Assembly (NCBI GenBank): GCA_018240565.1 | Contig: JAFEFO010000038.1 | Coordinates: 1-56,744, forward strand | Reading direction: 5' to 3' | DNA length: 56,744 bases | DNA from: Pseudomonadota bacterium | GTDB lineage: Bacteria; Pseudomonadota; Gammaproteobacteria; Xanthomonadales; Rhodanobacteraceae | In this document: positions 48,339-56,744 of the stretch, in pieces | Numbering within the stretch: the stretch's first letter is position 1 | Layout: every line of letters starts with the position of its first letter | Translations under genes and position numbers: made by a program | The notes under the pieces: model-generated | What the model was told of the DNA's origin: nothing | Databases searched by the model: none | The model's input: the letters and a program-made list of their open reading frames with translations, nothing else

Positions 48339-50672
48339 CTATTTCGATGTTGCCGCTGCGCTTGCCTGCGCAGGCGTGGCCTGATGCAGGATTTTCAGGG
48401 CCTTGTCGCGCCGACCCGGTTCAACCGCCTCGGCGCCGTCGTAAACGTGCAGCGCGTGTTGCGCCTGCGCGCGCGCTTCGGGCTTGTCGCCGCGAGCAAG
48501 CGCGATGCTGGCTGCGGCGGCATACAGGTGACCGAGCATCTGGTCGTTCGAGGAATAGGCTTGCGGCGCAAGGCGCAAGGCTTCGCGCATCGTTGCGGCG
48601 GCTTCATCGTGGCGCCCCGCCTGCGCATACTGCAGCGCAAGGTTCGACAACGGCACGACGAGGCGCGGGTAGTCGGCTCCCATCACCTTGCGGCGCAGGG
48701 CAAGCGAGCGCTCCAGCGAGGCGAGTGCGGCTTCGGCTTGCCCCATTTCGTTTTGCAGATAGGCGATGTTGTTGAGCGTGATCGAGATGTCCATTTCCGG
48801 TTGCGGGGACATCGATTCCTCGATGTGCAGTGCCTGCTGATAGGCGGCGAAAGCCTCGGCGTAGCGTTTGAGTCCATCCAATGCCGAGGCGATATTGGCA
48901 AAGCCGAGTGCTTGTTCGCGCGGCAATGTGTCGGGCAGGGCGCGCTTGATCTCCTGCGCTTCGCGTGCCAGCGCGAGCGCGTCGGCGTAGGCGCCGAGCG
49001 TGTTGCGCAGCACCGAAAGGTCGTTGAGGATGTCGGCGCGCTGCTGGCGTCCGCGCGCGTCCTCGCCGCACTGGATCAAGGCCTGGCGCAGCAGGCGTTC
49101 GGCGTATTCGTAGTGACCGATCTGCCATTCCAGCAAAGCCTGTGCGTCCAGCGCACGTGCATAGTCGGTGCCGCCCTCGCTCGCGCGCAACGCCACCGCG
49201 CGTTCGATCTGCACCTTCGCCGCCTCGTTGCGCTCGAGCGTGAGGTAGGCGCGACCGATGGCGTGGCGAATGTCGGCCTCGAGCAAAGGCTGTCCGGCCA
49301 GTTCCCGTGGAATCGTCGCCACGGCGCGATCGAGCGCATCCACCAGCAACGGCGGCTTGCCGCCGTAGTACGGATCGGCGTTGGCGATCATGCCGATCAG
49401 GAAATGATTGGCGCGCATCGCGCGTTCGCCCGCGGCGGCGGCGCGCTGCGCCTGCACGGCGGCAACCGCCAGGCCAATGGCGAGCGCGACGAGTGCCGCC
49501 GTCGCCGCCGTGGATGCGAGCAGGTTGCGCCGCACGAATTTTCCGAATCGGTAGCCGCCGCCGCCGAGGCGCGCGCGCACCGGGCGGCGATCGAGCCAGG
49601 CGCGCAGATCCTCGGCAAACGCGTGCGCGGATTCGTAGCGCCGCGCGGGTTCCGGCGCAAGCGCCATGAGCACGATGCGATCCAGATCGCCGGCGATGCG
49701 GCGTCGCCATTCGCGTGCCTTCGCGTCTGCAAGTTGCAGTGCACCGCTGTCAATGCACTGACTCGGTCGCGTGGGTAACTGCAATGCCGCCTGGCGTGCA
49801 CGGTCGGACCCCGTGGTCGATCCATGCGGGCGTGCCGAAGCACCGCAAAGCAGCTCGTACAGCAACAGGCCGAGCGCGTAGATGTCGCTGGCGGTGGTCA
49901 GCGGTTGGCCGGCGAGTTGCTCGGGACTGGCGTACTCGGGCGTCATCGGCGCCATGCCGGTGCCGGTCATGCCGCCGATGCGGTCGTCGAGCGTCTTGGC
50001 GATGCCGAAATCGAGCAGCTTGACATTGCCATCGGCGGTGACGAAAACGTTTGCCGGCTTGATGTCGCGATGGATGATGAGCGCGCGATGCGCGGCATCG
50101 AGCGCATCGAGCACCTGCAGGAACAGACGTACGCGCGCAGTCGGATCAAGCTGGCGCTCGTGGCACCAGGCGTCGATGCGCGCGCCCTCCACGTATTCCA
50201 TCACCACATAGGGCTGGCCCTCCGGCGTGGTGCCGCCATCGAGCACGCGCGCGATGTTGGGGTGATCAAGCCAGGCGAGGAATTGGCGCTCGGCTTCGGC
50301 GCGGCGCAGGCTGTCGGCATCGCCGATCAGGCTGGCCAGCACCTTGATCGCCACACGTTGCTGGTAAGCACCGTCGCGACGCTCGGCGAGCCATACGCGA
50401 CCCATGCCACCGCTGCCGACGGGTTCGATCAGGCGATAGGCGCCAATCTCGCGCGTCGTGGCCGGCAGCGGTTCAAGGAACCCGTCGCTTGCGGCATGCG
50501 CATCGAGCAAGGCCAACACGGTCCTGGCCAAGGCCGCGTTGTCGCGGGTCCCGCTTTCAATGAATGCACGGCGCTCGCCACTCGGCCGATCCAGCGCCTG
50601 CTCGAACAGGCGCATTGCCTGCAGGCGCAGCCCGTCATCTGGCGCAGGCTGTGTGGACGCCTCGTTGTTCAC
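48339..50672 (-). CDS. Transmembrane Ser/Thr protein kinase with TPR domain (sigma-linked)
   Basis: A 777-residue Hanks-type kinase. Residues 1-75 form a small helical N-terminal segment. The kinase domain (about 78-345) has GSGGMGRVWLAE (ATP loop), K110 in RVAIKVL, HRDIKPANVFV, DFGIAK and the APE-like TPEYASPEQLAG. A membrane helix follows (about 385-410, STAATAALVALAIGLAVAAV). The C-terminal half is a chain of TPR repeats (ALGFANIASALDGLKRYAEAFAAYQQAL; LNNIAYLQNEMGQAEAALASLERSLALRR). Its ATG overlaps the sigma gene stop (ATGA). It probably senses envelope or extracellular signals and phosphorylates proteins linked to the sigma factor. A truncated relative of the pair lies at 9.8-10.4 kb. 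Confidence 0.94.
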   Translation of the reverse strand: MNNEASTQPAPDDGLRLQAMRLFEQALDRPSGERRAFIESGTRDNAALARTVLALLDAHAASDGFLEPLPATTREIGAYRLIEPVGSGGMGRVWLAERRDGAYQQRVAIKVLASLIGDADSLRRAEAERQFLAWLDHPNIARVLDGGTTPEGQPYVVMEYVEGARIDAWCHERQLDPTARVRLFLQVLDALDAAHRALIIHRDIKPANVFVTADGNVKLLDFGIAKTLDDRIGGMTGTGMAPMTPEYASPEQLAGQPLTTASDIYALGLLLYELLCGASARPHGSTTGSDRARQAALQLPTRPSQCIDSGALQLADAKAREWRRRIAGDLDRIVLMALAPEPARRYESAHAFAEDLRAWLDRRPVRARLGGGGYRFGKFVRRNLLASTAATAALVALAIGLAVAAVQAQRAAAAGERAMRANHFLIGMIANADPYYGGKPPLLVDALDRAVATIPRELAGQPLLEADIRHAIGRAYLTLERNEAAKVQIERAVALRASEGGTDYARALDAQALLEWQIGHYEYAERLLRQALIQCGEDARGRQQRADILNDLSVLRNTLGAYADALALAREAQEIKRALPDTLPREQALGFANIASALDGLKRYAEAFAAYQQALHIEESMSPQPEMDISITLNNIAYLQNEMGQAEAALASLERSLALRRKVMGADYPRLVVPLSNLALQYAQAGRHDEAAATMREALRLAPQAYSSNDQMLGHLYAAAASIALARGDKPEARAQAQHALHVYDGAEAVEPGRRDKALKILHQATPAQASAAATSK

Positions 50673-51226
50673 GCCAATGCCTCGAACAGGAATGCACGCG
50701 CCACTTCCCAGTCGCGTTGCGCGGTGGCGCGCGAAATATCCAGTACCTGCGCGATGTCACCCATTTCCAGTCCCGCAAAGTAGCGTAGCTCCACGACGCG
50801 AACCTTGCGCGCATCGATGGCTTCCAGGCGCGACAGCGCTTGCTCGAGCGCCAGCGCATCCAGGGGCTTGTCGCCATCTTCGCTCAATGCCGAAAGCGTG
50901 ACCGCTTCGCGATCCGGACCGCCGCGCTTGGCGGCGTCGCGATGCCGCGCGTGATCGACCAGCACCTGGCGCATGCGCCGCGCGGCGATGGCAAAAAACT
51001 GGCGGCGCCCCTGTGGCGCGAGATTCGTTTCGTCGGCCATGCGCAGGTAAGCCTCGTGCACCAGCGCGGTGGGCGTCAGCGTGTGCCCGCTGCGTTCGCC
51101 GCGCAACTGCCGCGCGGCCAAGGCACGCAATTGCGCGTAGACCAGCGGCAGCAGTTCGGATTCTGCGGCTGCCTCGCCGGCTCCCAGTCGCCGCAACAGG
51201 ACGGTGATGTCGCTGACGTCGTCCAC
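50669..51226 (-). CDS. ECF sigma factor, TIGR02999-like (kinase-linked)
   Basis: A 185-residue extracytoplasmic-function sigma factor. Region 2 is ITVLLRRLGAGEAAAESELLPLVYAQLRALAARQL...HTLTPTALVHEAYLRMA. The linker has QFFAIAARRMRQVLVDHARHRDAAKRGG, diagnostic of this subgroup. Region 4 is VVELRYFAGLEMGDIAQVLDISRATAQRDWEVARAFL. It binds core RNA polymerase and drives transcription from its own promoters. No anti-sigma gene is present. Control is more likely through the coupled Ser/Thr kinase. The start is a GTG at 51226. An upstream ATG in frame only adds sequence that overlaps the next gene. Confidence 0.94.
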   Translation of the reverse strand: MDDVSDITVLLRRLGAGEAAAESELLPLVYAQLRALAARQLRGERSGHTLTPTALVHEAYLRMADETNLAPQGRRQFFAIAARRMRQVLVDHARHRDAAKRGGPDREAVTLSALSEDGDKPLDALALEQALSRLEAIDARKVRVVELRYFAGLEMGDIAQVLDISRATAQRDWEVARAFLFEALA

Positions 51227-51278
51227 GAGCGTATCCCCAGTGTGCCAGGCACATTGTAGTGGACAGGCGCCTGGCGGA

Positions 51279-52397
51279 TCAGCCCAGCGCCTGCGCCAGA
51301 TCCGCGACGAGATCGTCGGGATGCTCGAGTCCAACGGACAGGCGCAACAGGTCTTGCGGCGAGGTGGGATGCTCGCCCTCGACCGAGGCGCGGTGTTCGA
51401 TGAGCGATTCGCAGCCGCCGAGCGAGGTGGCATTGGTGAACAGCTTCACCTTCGACGCCACGGCCAGTGCGGCTTCGCGCCCGCCGCGGATCGCAACGCT
51501 CAGCATGCCGCCGAAATCGCGCATCTGTCTGTCGGCGACGGCATGGTTTGGATGCGTGGGCAGCCCCGGCCAGTTCACCCGCTCCACACGCGCGTGTCGC
51601 GCGAGGAATTCCGCCACGACGCGCGCATTGCGGCAGTGCCAAGCCATGCGCGCGGGCAGGGAGCGGCAGCCGCGCAACAACAACCAGGCGCTGAACGGCG
51701 AGAGTATCGCGCCGGTGATATAGCGGCGATGCGCGACGGCATCGAAGTGCGCGTCGCGTCGTGCAAATACGAGTGCACCGCCGAGCACATCGCTGTGGCC
51801 ACCGAAGTACTTCGTCGTCGAATGCATCACGACATCGGCGCCGAGCGCGAGCGGCTGTTGCAGGACAGGTGATGCGAACGTGTTGTCGCACACCAGCGCT
51901 GCGCCGTGCGCATGGGCGATCTGCGCCAGCGCGGCGATGTCGGCGACTTGCAGGCGCGGGTTCGAGGGCGTCTCGACCCAGATCAGGGCGATTCCACCCG
52001 CGCTGGCCGTGCGCACCGCATTCAGATCGCCCATGTCCACGACGGTCGCGACGATGCCGCGTCTGCCGAGGAATTCGTGCGCCAGCACGCGCAGGCCGGT
52101 GTAGCAATCGTCGGGAATCAGGATGCGCGCATCGTTCGGCAGGGTTTCGAGCATGGCCGTGATCGCCGCCATGCCCGAGGCGAAGGCCAGCGCCGCAGCG
52201 CCGCCTTCGAGCGCGGCCAGCGCGGTTTCCCAGCGGTCCTGGGTCGGACTGCCTTCGCGCTGGTATTCGTAGCCGGCGATGCGTTCGGCGGCGGGGCCGT
52301 GCGCGAACGTCGTCGATAGATGGATCGGTGGCGCGACCGCGCCGGTGGCGGCGTCGGGTTCGGCACCCGCATGTACGGCGAGGGTCTCAGGACGCAC
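51279..52397 (-). CDS. PLP-dependent transsulfuration enzyme (cystathionine gamma-synthase/lyase family)
   Basis: A 372-residue member of the Cys/Met metabolism PLP family. It has [27 protein letters not shown] at the start, [24 protein letters not shown], the PLP phosphate site [27 protein letters not shown] and the Schiff-base Lys in [21 protein letters not shown]. The reaction could be cystathionine gamma-synthase (MetB), gamma-lyase or a related elimination; these cannot be told apart here. It begins with a GTG inside the last codons of hemL (11-bp overlap), so it is translationally coupled to it. Confidence 0.92.
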   Translation of the reverse strand: MRPETLAVHAGAEPDAATGAVAPPIHLSTTFAHGPAAERIAGYEYQREGSPTQDRWETALAALEGGAAALAFASGMAAITAMLETLPNDARILIPDDCYTGLRVLAHEFLGRRGIVATVVDMGDLNAVRTASAGGIALIWVETPSNPRLQVADIAALAQIAHAHGAALVCDNTFASPVLQQPLALGADVVMHSTTKYFGGHSDVLGGALVFARRDAHFDAVAHRRYITGAILSPFSAWLLLRGCRSLPARMAWHCRNARVVAEFLARHARVERVNWPGLPTHPNHAVADRQMRDFGGMLSVAIRGGREAALAVASKVKLFTNATSLGGCESLIEHRASVEGEHPTSPQDLLRLSVGLEHPDDLVADLAQALG

Positions 52398-53676
52398 GGC
52401 GGGCCTGCTTGAATGCCGCGCGTGCAGCGTCGAGTGTGTCGGCGATGTCCTGCTCGGTGTGTGCGGCGGAAATGAACCCCGCTTCGAACGCGGATGGCGC
52501 CAGGTACACGCCACGTTCGAGCATGGCGTGGAAGAAGCGGTTGAACGCCGCGACATCGCCGGCCGTGGCCTGCGTATACGTTTCCACATTTTCCGAGGTG
52601 AAGAACAGGCCGAACATGGCGCCCACGCGGTTCGTGGAAAACGGGACGCCGGCTTCGATCGCCACGGCGCGCAGTCCGTCGCACAACAGCAGGCTCTTGC
52701 GTTCGAGATCCGCGTAAAAGCCCGGCGCCTGGATGAGTTCGAGCATCGCGAGTCCCGCCGCCATCGCCACGGGATTGCCGCTGAGCGTGCCGGCCTGGTA
52801 GATCGGGCCACTTGGCGCGACCTGTTCCATGATGTCGCGGCGTCCTCCGTAGGCGCCGACCGGCATGCCGCCGCCGATGATCTTGCCGAAAGTGGAAAGA
52901 TCCGGCGCAATGCCGTAGCGCTCCTGCGCGCCGCCGAGCGCGACGCGGAAGCCGGTCATCACCTCGTCGAAAATCAGCAACGTGCCGTGGCGCGTGCACA
53001 ACTCACGCAAGCCTTGCAGGAATCCTGCGCGCGGCGGAATGCAATTCATGTTGCCGGCGACGGGCTCGACGATCACGCCGGCGATGCGCTCGCCTTCGCG
53101 TGCGAACAGTTCCTGCGCGGCGGCCAAATCGTTGTAGGGCAAGGTGAGCGTGAGGTCGGCCAGCGCTTTCGGCACACCGGGCGATGTCGGCACGCCAAAG
53201 GTAAGCGCACCGGAACCGGCCTTGACCAGGAACGAATCGCCGTGGCCGTGGTAGCAGCCTTCGAACTTCACGATGGCGTCGCGACCGGTGAAGCCGCGCG
53301 CGATGCGGATCGCCGAGAGCGTCGCTTCGGTGCCCGAATTGACCATGCGCAGCATCTGCATCGACGGCACCAGGCGCGCGATGGTTTCGGCCATCGTTAC
53401 TTCGGCCGGACATGGCGTGCCAAAGGACAGTCCGGCGCGCACCGCATGCTCCACCGCCTCGCGCACCCTGGGATGGTTGTGGCCGACGATCATCGGTCCC
53501 CAGGAGCCGACGTAATCGATGTAGCGTCGGCCCTCGACATCCCACAAATACGCGCCGTCGGCGTGGTCGGTGAAGAACGGCTCGCCGCCGACGGAACGGA
53601 ACGCACGCACCGGCGAGTTGACGCCGCCGGGCAGGTGCGCGAGAGCGCGCTGGAACAGGTCGTGGTTGGTGCTCAT
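52387..53676 (-). CDS. hemL: Glutamate-1-semialdehyde 2,1-aminomutase
   Basis: HemL converts glutamate-1-semialdehyde to 5-aminolevulinate, the first dedicated tetrapyrrole precursor in the C5 pathway. The 429-residue PLP enzyme has [25 protein letters not shown], the [15 protein letters not shown] region and the PLP-Lys in [19 protein letters not shown], with [17 protein letters not shown] after it. Length is standard (426-430). It lies 10 bp after thiE on the same strand and overlaps the transsulfuration gene. thiE, hemL and that gene form one probable operon. No regulatory site is evident. Confidence 0.97.
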   Translation of the reverse strand: MSTNHDLFQRALAHLPGGVNSPVRAFRSVGGEPFFTDHADGAYLWDVEGRRYIDYVGSWGPMIVGHNHPRVREAVEHAVRAGLSFGTPCPAEVTMAETIARLVPSMQMLRMVNSGTEATLSAIRIARGFTGRDAIVKFEGCYHGHGDSFLVKAGSGALTFGVPTSPGVPKALADLTLTLPYNDLAAAQELFAREGERIAGVIVEPVAGNMNCIPPRAGFLQGLRELCTRHGTLLIFDEVMTGFRVALGGAQERYGIAPDLSTFGKIIGGGMPVGAYGGRRDIMEQVAPSGPIYQAGTLSGNPVAMAAGLAMLELIQAPGFYADLERKSLLLCDGLRAVAIEAGVPFSTNRVGAMFGLFFTSENVETYTQATAGDVAAFNRFFHAMLERGVYLAPSAFEAGFISAAHTEQDIADTLDAARAAFKQARRAS

Positions 53677-53686
53677 GTATGAATAT

Positions 53687-54310
53687 CTACTTGTGGAATA
53701 AGTCGGCATAGCGCCGCGCCGCGGCTTCCGCATCGCCCGCACCGAACACGCCGGAAATCGCGGCGACGAAATCCGCGCCGGCTTCGATCAGCGCCCGCGC
53801 ATTGTCGGCTGTTATGCCGCCGATCGCCACCAGCGGCTTGCCCAGCAGTTTGGCGGCGCGCAGCAAGTCCGGTCGCGCGCGCCGGTTGTGCGGCTTCGTC
53901 GAGGAAGGAAAAAACGCGCCGAAGGCAAGATAGTCGGCTCCAGCCGCAGCGAGGTCGCGGGCGCGTTCGAGCGAGTCGTAGCACGACACGCCGATGATGG
54001 CGTCGCGGCCAAGGCGCTCGCGCGCGCTGACGATATCCGCGTCGTCTTCGCCCAGATGTACGCCGCTGGCGCCGATTGTCGCAGCCAGTTCCACGTCATC
54101 GTTGACGATCAGCGGTACACGATGCGCCATGCACAAGGCGACCAGCGCCGACGCTTCCGCGCGGCGGCGCACGTGATCGAGGCTCTTGTCGCGGTATTGC
54201 AGCAGCGCTGTGCCGCCGCGCAGGGCGGCGGCACACGCCTGCACGAGGTCGATGCGCGGTCCATCGGTGATGGCGTACAGGCCACGCGCGGGAAACGGGG
54301 CGGGGTGCAT
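53687..54310 (-). CDS. thiE: Thiamine-phosphate synthase
   Basis: ThiE couples HMP-PP with the thiazole phosphate to give thiamine monophosphate. The 207-residue TIM barrel has [21 protein letters not shown] (the substrate Arg/Lys), [26 protein letters not shown] (diphosphate and Mg site), [34 protein letters not shown] and [29 protein letters not shown]. It is complete. It has no TPP riboswitch, unlike thiC. The promoter TACACT at 54318-54323 lies 7 nt from the ATG, which implies a leaderless transcript. It heads the thiE-hemL operon. Confidence 0.97.
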   Translation of the reverse strand: MHPAPFPARGLYAITDGPRIDLVQACAAALRGGTALLQYRDKSLDHVRRRAEASALVALCMAHRVPLIVNDDVELAATIGASGVHLGEDDADIVSARERLGRDAIIGVSCYDSLERARDLAAAGADYLAFGAFFPSSTKPHNRRARPDLLRAAKLLGKPLVAIGGITADNARALIEAGADFVAAISGVFGAGDAEAAARRYADLFHK

Positions 54311-54317
54311 GCACGCT

Positions 54318-54323
54318 AGTGTA
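54318..54323 (-). promoter_or_regulatory. -10 box (TACACT) of thiE, leaderless spacing
   Basis: On the minus strand TACACT ends 7 nt before the thiE ATG. It lies 5 bp from the + strand -10 of the rubredoxin gene (TAGAAT, 54329-54334), so the two promoters overlap. Confidence 0.5.
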
Positions 54324-54328
54324 AGCGG

Positions 54329-54334
54329 TAGAAT
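54329..54334 (+). promoter_or_regulatory. -10 box (TAGAAT) of the rubredoxin gene
   Basis: tagaatgcgcgcc is the recurrent local promoter form. The ATG follows 38 nt later. Confidence 0.5.
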
Positions 54335-54372
54335 GCGCGCCCGTAATTGCCGCCATTGCCTCGAACGCTTCG

Positions 54373-54573
54373 ATGAACGCCGCCCTGCAAACCGATACCG
54401 TGCCCTTCCGCAGCTTCATGTGCGTGGTTTGCGGCTTCATCTACAACGAAGCCGAAGGCTGGCCGGCGGACGGCATCGCGCCGGGCACGCGCTGGGAAGA
54501 CATTCCGGAAACCTGGACCTGCCCGGATTGCGGCGTGACCAAGTCCGACTTCGAGATGGTCGAGATCAGTTGA
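54373..54573 (+). CDS. Rubredoxin
   Basis: A 66-residue single-iron electron carrier. The four Cys ligands are at C17 and C20 ([15 protein letters not shown]) and C50 and C53 ([17 protein letters not shown]). Length and spacing are standard. The N-terminal 12 residues extend beyond the usual 54-residue core. The partner is unknown, since no alkane hydroxylase, rubrerythrin or rubredoxin reductase lies nearby. Its stop overlaps the convergent SirB1 gene by 8 bp. Confidence 0.96.
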   Translation: MNAALQTDTVPFRSFMCVVCGFIYNEAEGWPADGIAPGTRWEDIPETWTCPDCGVTKSDFEMVEIS

Positions 54574-55393
54574 GGCGCGGCGGCGCGCCGCCCAGCTCCG
54601 CCAGCTTCGATGCGATTTCCTCCGCGTCGTCGGCCTGCGGCAACAGCGCGAGGTAACGTTGCCAGTCCTCGCGCGCACCGCGCACGTGGCCCAGATGCAG
54701 GTAGCAGGTGCCGCGATCGCGGTATTCGGAAACTGCAAGCGTATCCAGGATAAGCAGGCGGTCGCAGCAACGCACGGCCTTGTCCCACTGCTCGCGTTCG
54801 GCGTAGACGCCTTTCAGATTGCGCAACATGCGCGTGAGGATCGCGCGATGGCTGGCCGGTTCGAGCATGCGCGCGAGGCGATCGTCGTCGAGCTCACGCT
54901 CATCCGTGTGCGTGCGCGCGCGTCGGCGCAATTCGGCGACGTCGAGCGAACGACCTTTCTGGTAGGGATCGAGCACGACGATCCCGTCCTCAAGCGGCAG
55001 GCGCACCAGGAAGTGTCCGGGAAACGAGATGCCCTCCAACGGCACGCCCAGTCGTCGCGCCAGCTCGATCTGCACCACCGCGAGCGAGATCGGGTTGCCC
55101 ATGCGGCGATCGAGCACGTCGTTGAGATAGCTGTTGCGTGGATCGTAGTAGTCGCGGTCGTCGCCGCAAAATCCGAGTTCGTCGTACAGGAATCGGTTGA
55201 TCGCTTGCAGTTGCGCCGCGCTCTCGACGCTTTTGGGCGCAGTACTCAGGCGTTGCGTGTATTCATGCAGATGCGATTCGTAGGCGGCCGCATCGAGGGT
55301 GGGATACTCGTCCCTGGCGATCAGCAAGGCGGTGGCGAAAAGCGGAATGTCGGCGTCATTGGCATTGCGCAAGTCCTGCCAGGCATCGTGCAT
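54566..55393 (-). CDS. SirB1-family protein (transglutaminase-like + TPR)
   Basis: A 275-residue protein of the SirB1/YchA family. The N-terminal transglutaminase-like part has [68 protein letters not shown], with the conserved N-P-I-S-L and G-H-F segments. The C-terminal TPR part is [33 protein letters not shown]. The typical catalytic Cys is not evident, so it is probably non-enzymatic. The family's role is unclear (linked to sirB in Enterobacteria). The start is the ATG at 55393. Confidence 0.9.
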   Translation of the reverse strand: MHDAWQDLRNANDADIPLFATALLIARDEYPTLDAAAYESHLHEYTQRLSTAPKSVESAAQLQAINRFLYDELGFCGDDRDYYDPRNSYLNDVLDRRMGNPISLAVVQIELARRLGVPLEGISFPGHFLVRLPLEDGIVVLDPYQKGRSLDVAELRRRARTHTDERELDDDRLARMLEPASHRAILTRMLRNLKGVYAEREQWDKAVRCCDRLLILDTLAVSEYRDRGTCYLHLGHVRGAREDWQRYLALLPQADDAEEIASKLAELGGAPPRLN

Positions 55394-55568
55394 CGCGCAT
55401 CTCCATCCACGGCGGCGCCGCATTGCCACGATCTTACGCGAAGCACGCAATGACGCAAGCCGGGTTCAAGCGATCGGATCGAAGCTGCCCGTGAAATGCC
55501 CGTTGTTCGTCATGGCAGGTTCATCCGGGCGTGTTGCAATCCCCACATCGCCGCCGTGGAGTAGGACG

Positions 55569-55775
55569 ATGCTGCAGTTCGTGCCGTTGACCGACGAGAT
55601 GCTCGATGCGTGGCAGGGGGCGCCACTGCCACTGGTGCCGTATCGTTGTGGCGTACCCTGCGCGCGCGGTGATCAGCGGTGCACCGACAGCACGTCGCCC
55701 GGCTTGATGCCAAGTTTTCCCGCCATGCCGGCATTGAGTTCCAGTACGTATCGTGCGTCGCCCTCGGAAGGGTAG
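55569..55775 (+). CDS. Possible small ORF or gene fragment in the SirB1-DUF192 interval
   Basis: The 280-bp region between two minus-strand genes holds an ATG-led frame (MLQFVPLTDEMLDAWQG...PLVPYRCGVPCARGDQ) whose first 40 codons read like a real protein start. It then runs antisense through the DUF192 3' end and is likely not translated there. An upstream purine-rich ggagtagg is 8 nt before the ATG. It may be a truncated 5' fragment of a small conserved gene, or chance. I see no other feature in this interval. Confidence 0.3.
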   Translation: MLQFVPLTDEMLDAWQGAPLPLVPYRCGVPCARGDQRCTDSTSPGLMPSFPAMPALSSSTYRASPSEG

Positions 55776-56125
55776 ACCGGACAGTTGTTGCCCGAATTCA
55801 GGCAGGGCGGCACGCGCTGTTGCACACTGACCAGTTTATAGTTTTGGTCAAAGTATAAAATGTCCAATGGAATATGCGTGTTCTTCATCCAGAACGTGCG
55901 CACCTGCGCATCGTCGAAGATGAACAGCATGCCGTGATCGGCGGGCATCGATTCGCGAAACATCAGGCCGCGTTCCCGCGAGGGATCATCGGCGGCGACT
56001 TCGATCTGGAAGCGATGTCCGTCGAGCACGACATACGGACCGGCGGCATGCGCCGAGCAGGCGGCCAGGCTGGCGAGCATGCCTGCAGCCGCAAGGGCCG
56101 GGATGCGGAATTGGGTATTTTGCAT
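55673..56125 (-). CDS. DUF192-family exported protein
   Basis: A 150-residue protein with a Sec-type N-terminus (FRIPALAAAGMLASLAACSAHAA; a lipobox-like LAAC is also possible). The DUF192 core is FQIEVAADDPSRERGLMFRESMPADHGMLFIFDDAQVRTFWMKNTHIPLDILYFDQNYKLVSVQ, followed by YVLELNAGMAGKLGIKPGDVLSVH. The family is widespread and uncharacterised. An internal insertion (PPCLNSGNNCPVY) adds two Cys that could form a disulfide. It lies 14 bp after the PilZ gene and is probably cotranscribed. Confidence 0.92.
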   Translation of the reverse strand: MQNTQFRIPALAAAGMLASLAACSAHAAGPYVVLDGHRFQIEVAADDPSRERGLMFRESMPADHGMLFIFDDAQVRTFWMKNTHIPLDILYFDQNYKLVSVQQRVPPCLNSGNNCPVYPSEGDARYVLELNAGMAGKLGIKPGDVLSVHR

Positions 56126-56139
56126 GTTCGATCCCGAGG

Positions 56140-56475
56140 TCAGCGATGCGCGCGATCGAGCGCTTCGATCAAGGCGGCGAGCGCGGCGAAGTTTTGCGGA
56201 TCCATGTCGTAGAACTCGATGCCGATATGCGCCTTGTCCACCCGCACGAGCAGGCCATCGCCGCGGAAGGGCGGTTGGCCATCGAATTCCAGCGTCACGG
56301 GATGATGCGCGCCGGGTTGCAATCGCACGCTGCCGCCGTGTTCGAAGAGCGCCCCGTTGAGCGACAGGTCCAGGATGCGGCCCTGGATGTCACCGACGCG
56401 ACCGGTTTCCAGCCGGTAACGTCCGGCGGCGGCAAAGCGCGGTTCCTGCCTGCGTTCTTCGTAGAGCTCGCCCAT
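56140..56475 (-). CDS. PilZ-domain protein
   Basis: A 111-residue single PilZ domain. The c-di-GMP binding elements are present: RxxxR in EERRQEPRF and D/NxSxxG in ILDLSLNGALF. It ends FYDMDPQNFAALAALIEALDR. It probably acts as a c-di-GMP effector in motility, adhesion or exopolysaccharide control. The partner is unknown. The ATG at 56475 is preferred, since the frame upstream lacks similarity. It is divergent from the rRNA promoter region. Confidence 0.9.
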   Translation of the reverse strand: MGELYEERRQEPRFAAAGRYRLETGRVGDIQGRILDLSLNGALFEHGGSVRLQPGAHHPVTLEFDGQPPFRGDGLLVRVDKAHIGIEFYDMDPQNFAALAALIEALDRAHR

Positions 56476-56553
56476 GCTGCCTGGCTGCCGACCGGTTTCG
56501 TGGCCGGATGCTATCACAGCCCATGTCCCGCTATTTTCGAGTGAATTGACATG

Positions 56554-56581
56554 TTGACGAAACAAAAAGCTGTCGTATAAT
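56554..56581 (+). promoter_or_regulatory. Strong promoter, probably of an rRNA operon
   Basis: TTGACG (56554-56559), 16-bp spacer and TATAAT (56576-56581), followed by a GC-rich discriminator (gtgcggc), as in stringently controlled rRNA promoters. A second TTGACA lies at 56546, too far for this -10. Confidence 0.85.
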
Positions 56582-56587
56582 GTGCGG

Positions 56588-56744
56588 CTCGCCGGACGAA
56601 AGGTTCGGTGGCGGGGCGGGAAGCTTCGCCGGGTTTGATCTTTGACAGTGTGCGCAGGTGACTTGTGTGGGCGCCTTGGGATGGATGAGAGTCCATCGAG
56701 ACAAGAGCGTCTTCAAGCCTCGATTTCAGGTTCTACCCGAACCT
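56588..56744 (+). ncRNA. 5' leader of a probable rRNA operon, running off the window
   Basis: The stretch contains a boxA-like element (tgatctttgaca, 56636-56647) followed by gtgtgcgcaggtgacttgtg. This is the form seen in pre-16S leaders of this bacterial order. The 16S gene itself would begin beyond the window. Without downstream sequence it remains an inference. Confidence 0.7.

Noticed and set aside
47583..49778. Long plus-strand open frame (about 730 codons) opposite the metallopeptidase and kinase
   Set aside because: It is antisense to two well-supported genes, has no recognisable domain and a composition typical of a shadow.

Overview
The window is a 56.7 kb, GC-rich, gene-dense piece of bacterial chromosome. 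The gene families point to a gammaproteobacterium of the Lysobacterales/Xanthomonadales, most likely Rhodanobacteraceae (inference). Supporting signs are a tandem glycine riboswitch in front of a single-chain gcvP, a short 190-residue adenylate kinase, a PPi-dependent phosphofructokinase with a membrane pyrophosphatase, an ECF sigma factor paired with a Ser/Thr kinase-TPR protein, and a Xanthomonas-like rRNA leader at the right edge. I see no phage, plasmid, insertion sequence, CRISPR array or tRNA gene.

Layout. 1-2.5 kb: the 3' part of groEL, a terminator, and an AbrB/PIN toxin-antitoxin pair with its own palindrome. 2.5-5.6 kb: an NTF2-like protein, a VOC protein and a secreted endonuclease I. 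5.7-10.4 kb: glycine riboswitch, gcvP (carrying an in-frame palindromic repeat), an EamA transporter, and remnants of a sigma/kinase pair. 10.4-16.8 kb: glnE, an ELM1-like protein, YceI, a Yip1-domain protein and a small zinc-finger protein. 16.8-22.1 kb: an envelope block (GT4, O-antigen ligase, GT2, lipid A acyltransferase, Kdo transferase). 22.1-25.7 kb: tolC, a pcm-like methyltransferase, a TetR regulator and a DUF3016 protein. 25.8-27.8 kb: TPP riboswitch and thiC. 27.8-32.2 kb: four genes around a hydroxylase-sulfotransferase fusion and a second hydroxylase. 32.3-35.4 kb: an AhpD-like protein, lipA and a GT39 protein. 35.4-41.6 kb: a pyrophosphate-centred group (ppa, hppA, pfp, adk) with an acyltransferase. 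41.7-45 kb: a membrane protein, mpl, a Lon-N-domain protein and an SDR. 45-51.2 kb: two secreted proteins (delta-60 repeats, metallopeptidase) and the intact sigma/kinase pair. 51.3-56.5 kb: a PLP transsulfuration enzyme, hemL, thiE, rubredoxin, SirB1, DUF192 and PilZ. 56.55 kb to the end: promoter and leader of what is probably an rRNA operon.

The most notable patterns are: (i) a shared extreme C-terminal motif D-x-I-F-x-N-G-[FL]-E on three otherwise unrelated secreted proteins, a candidate undescribed sorting or processing tag; (ii) eight genes whose -10 box ends 6-7 nt before the start codon, implying leaderless mRNAs; (iii) two hydroxylase genes with a near-identical promoter, in a four-gene locus of unknown product; (iv) a palindromic repeat translated inside GcvP; (v) an ECF-sigma/kinase pair and a truncated relative of it in the same window.
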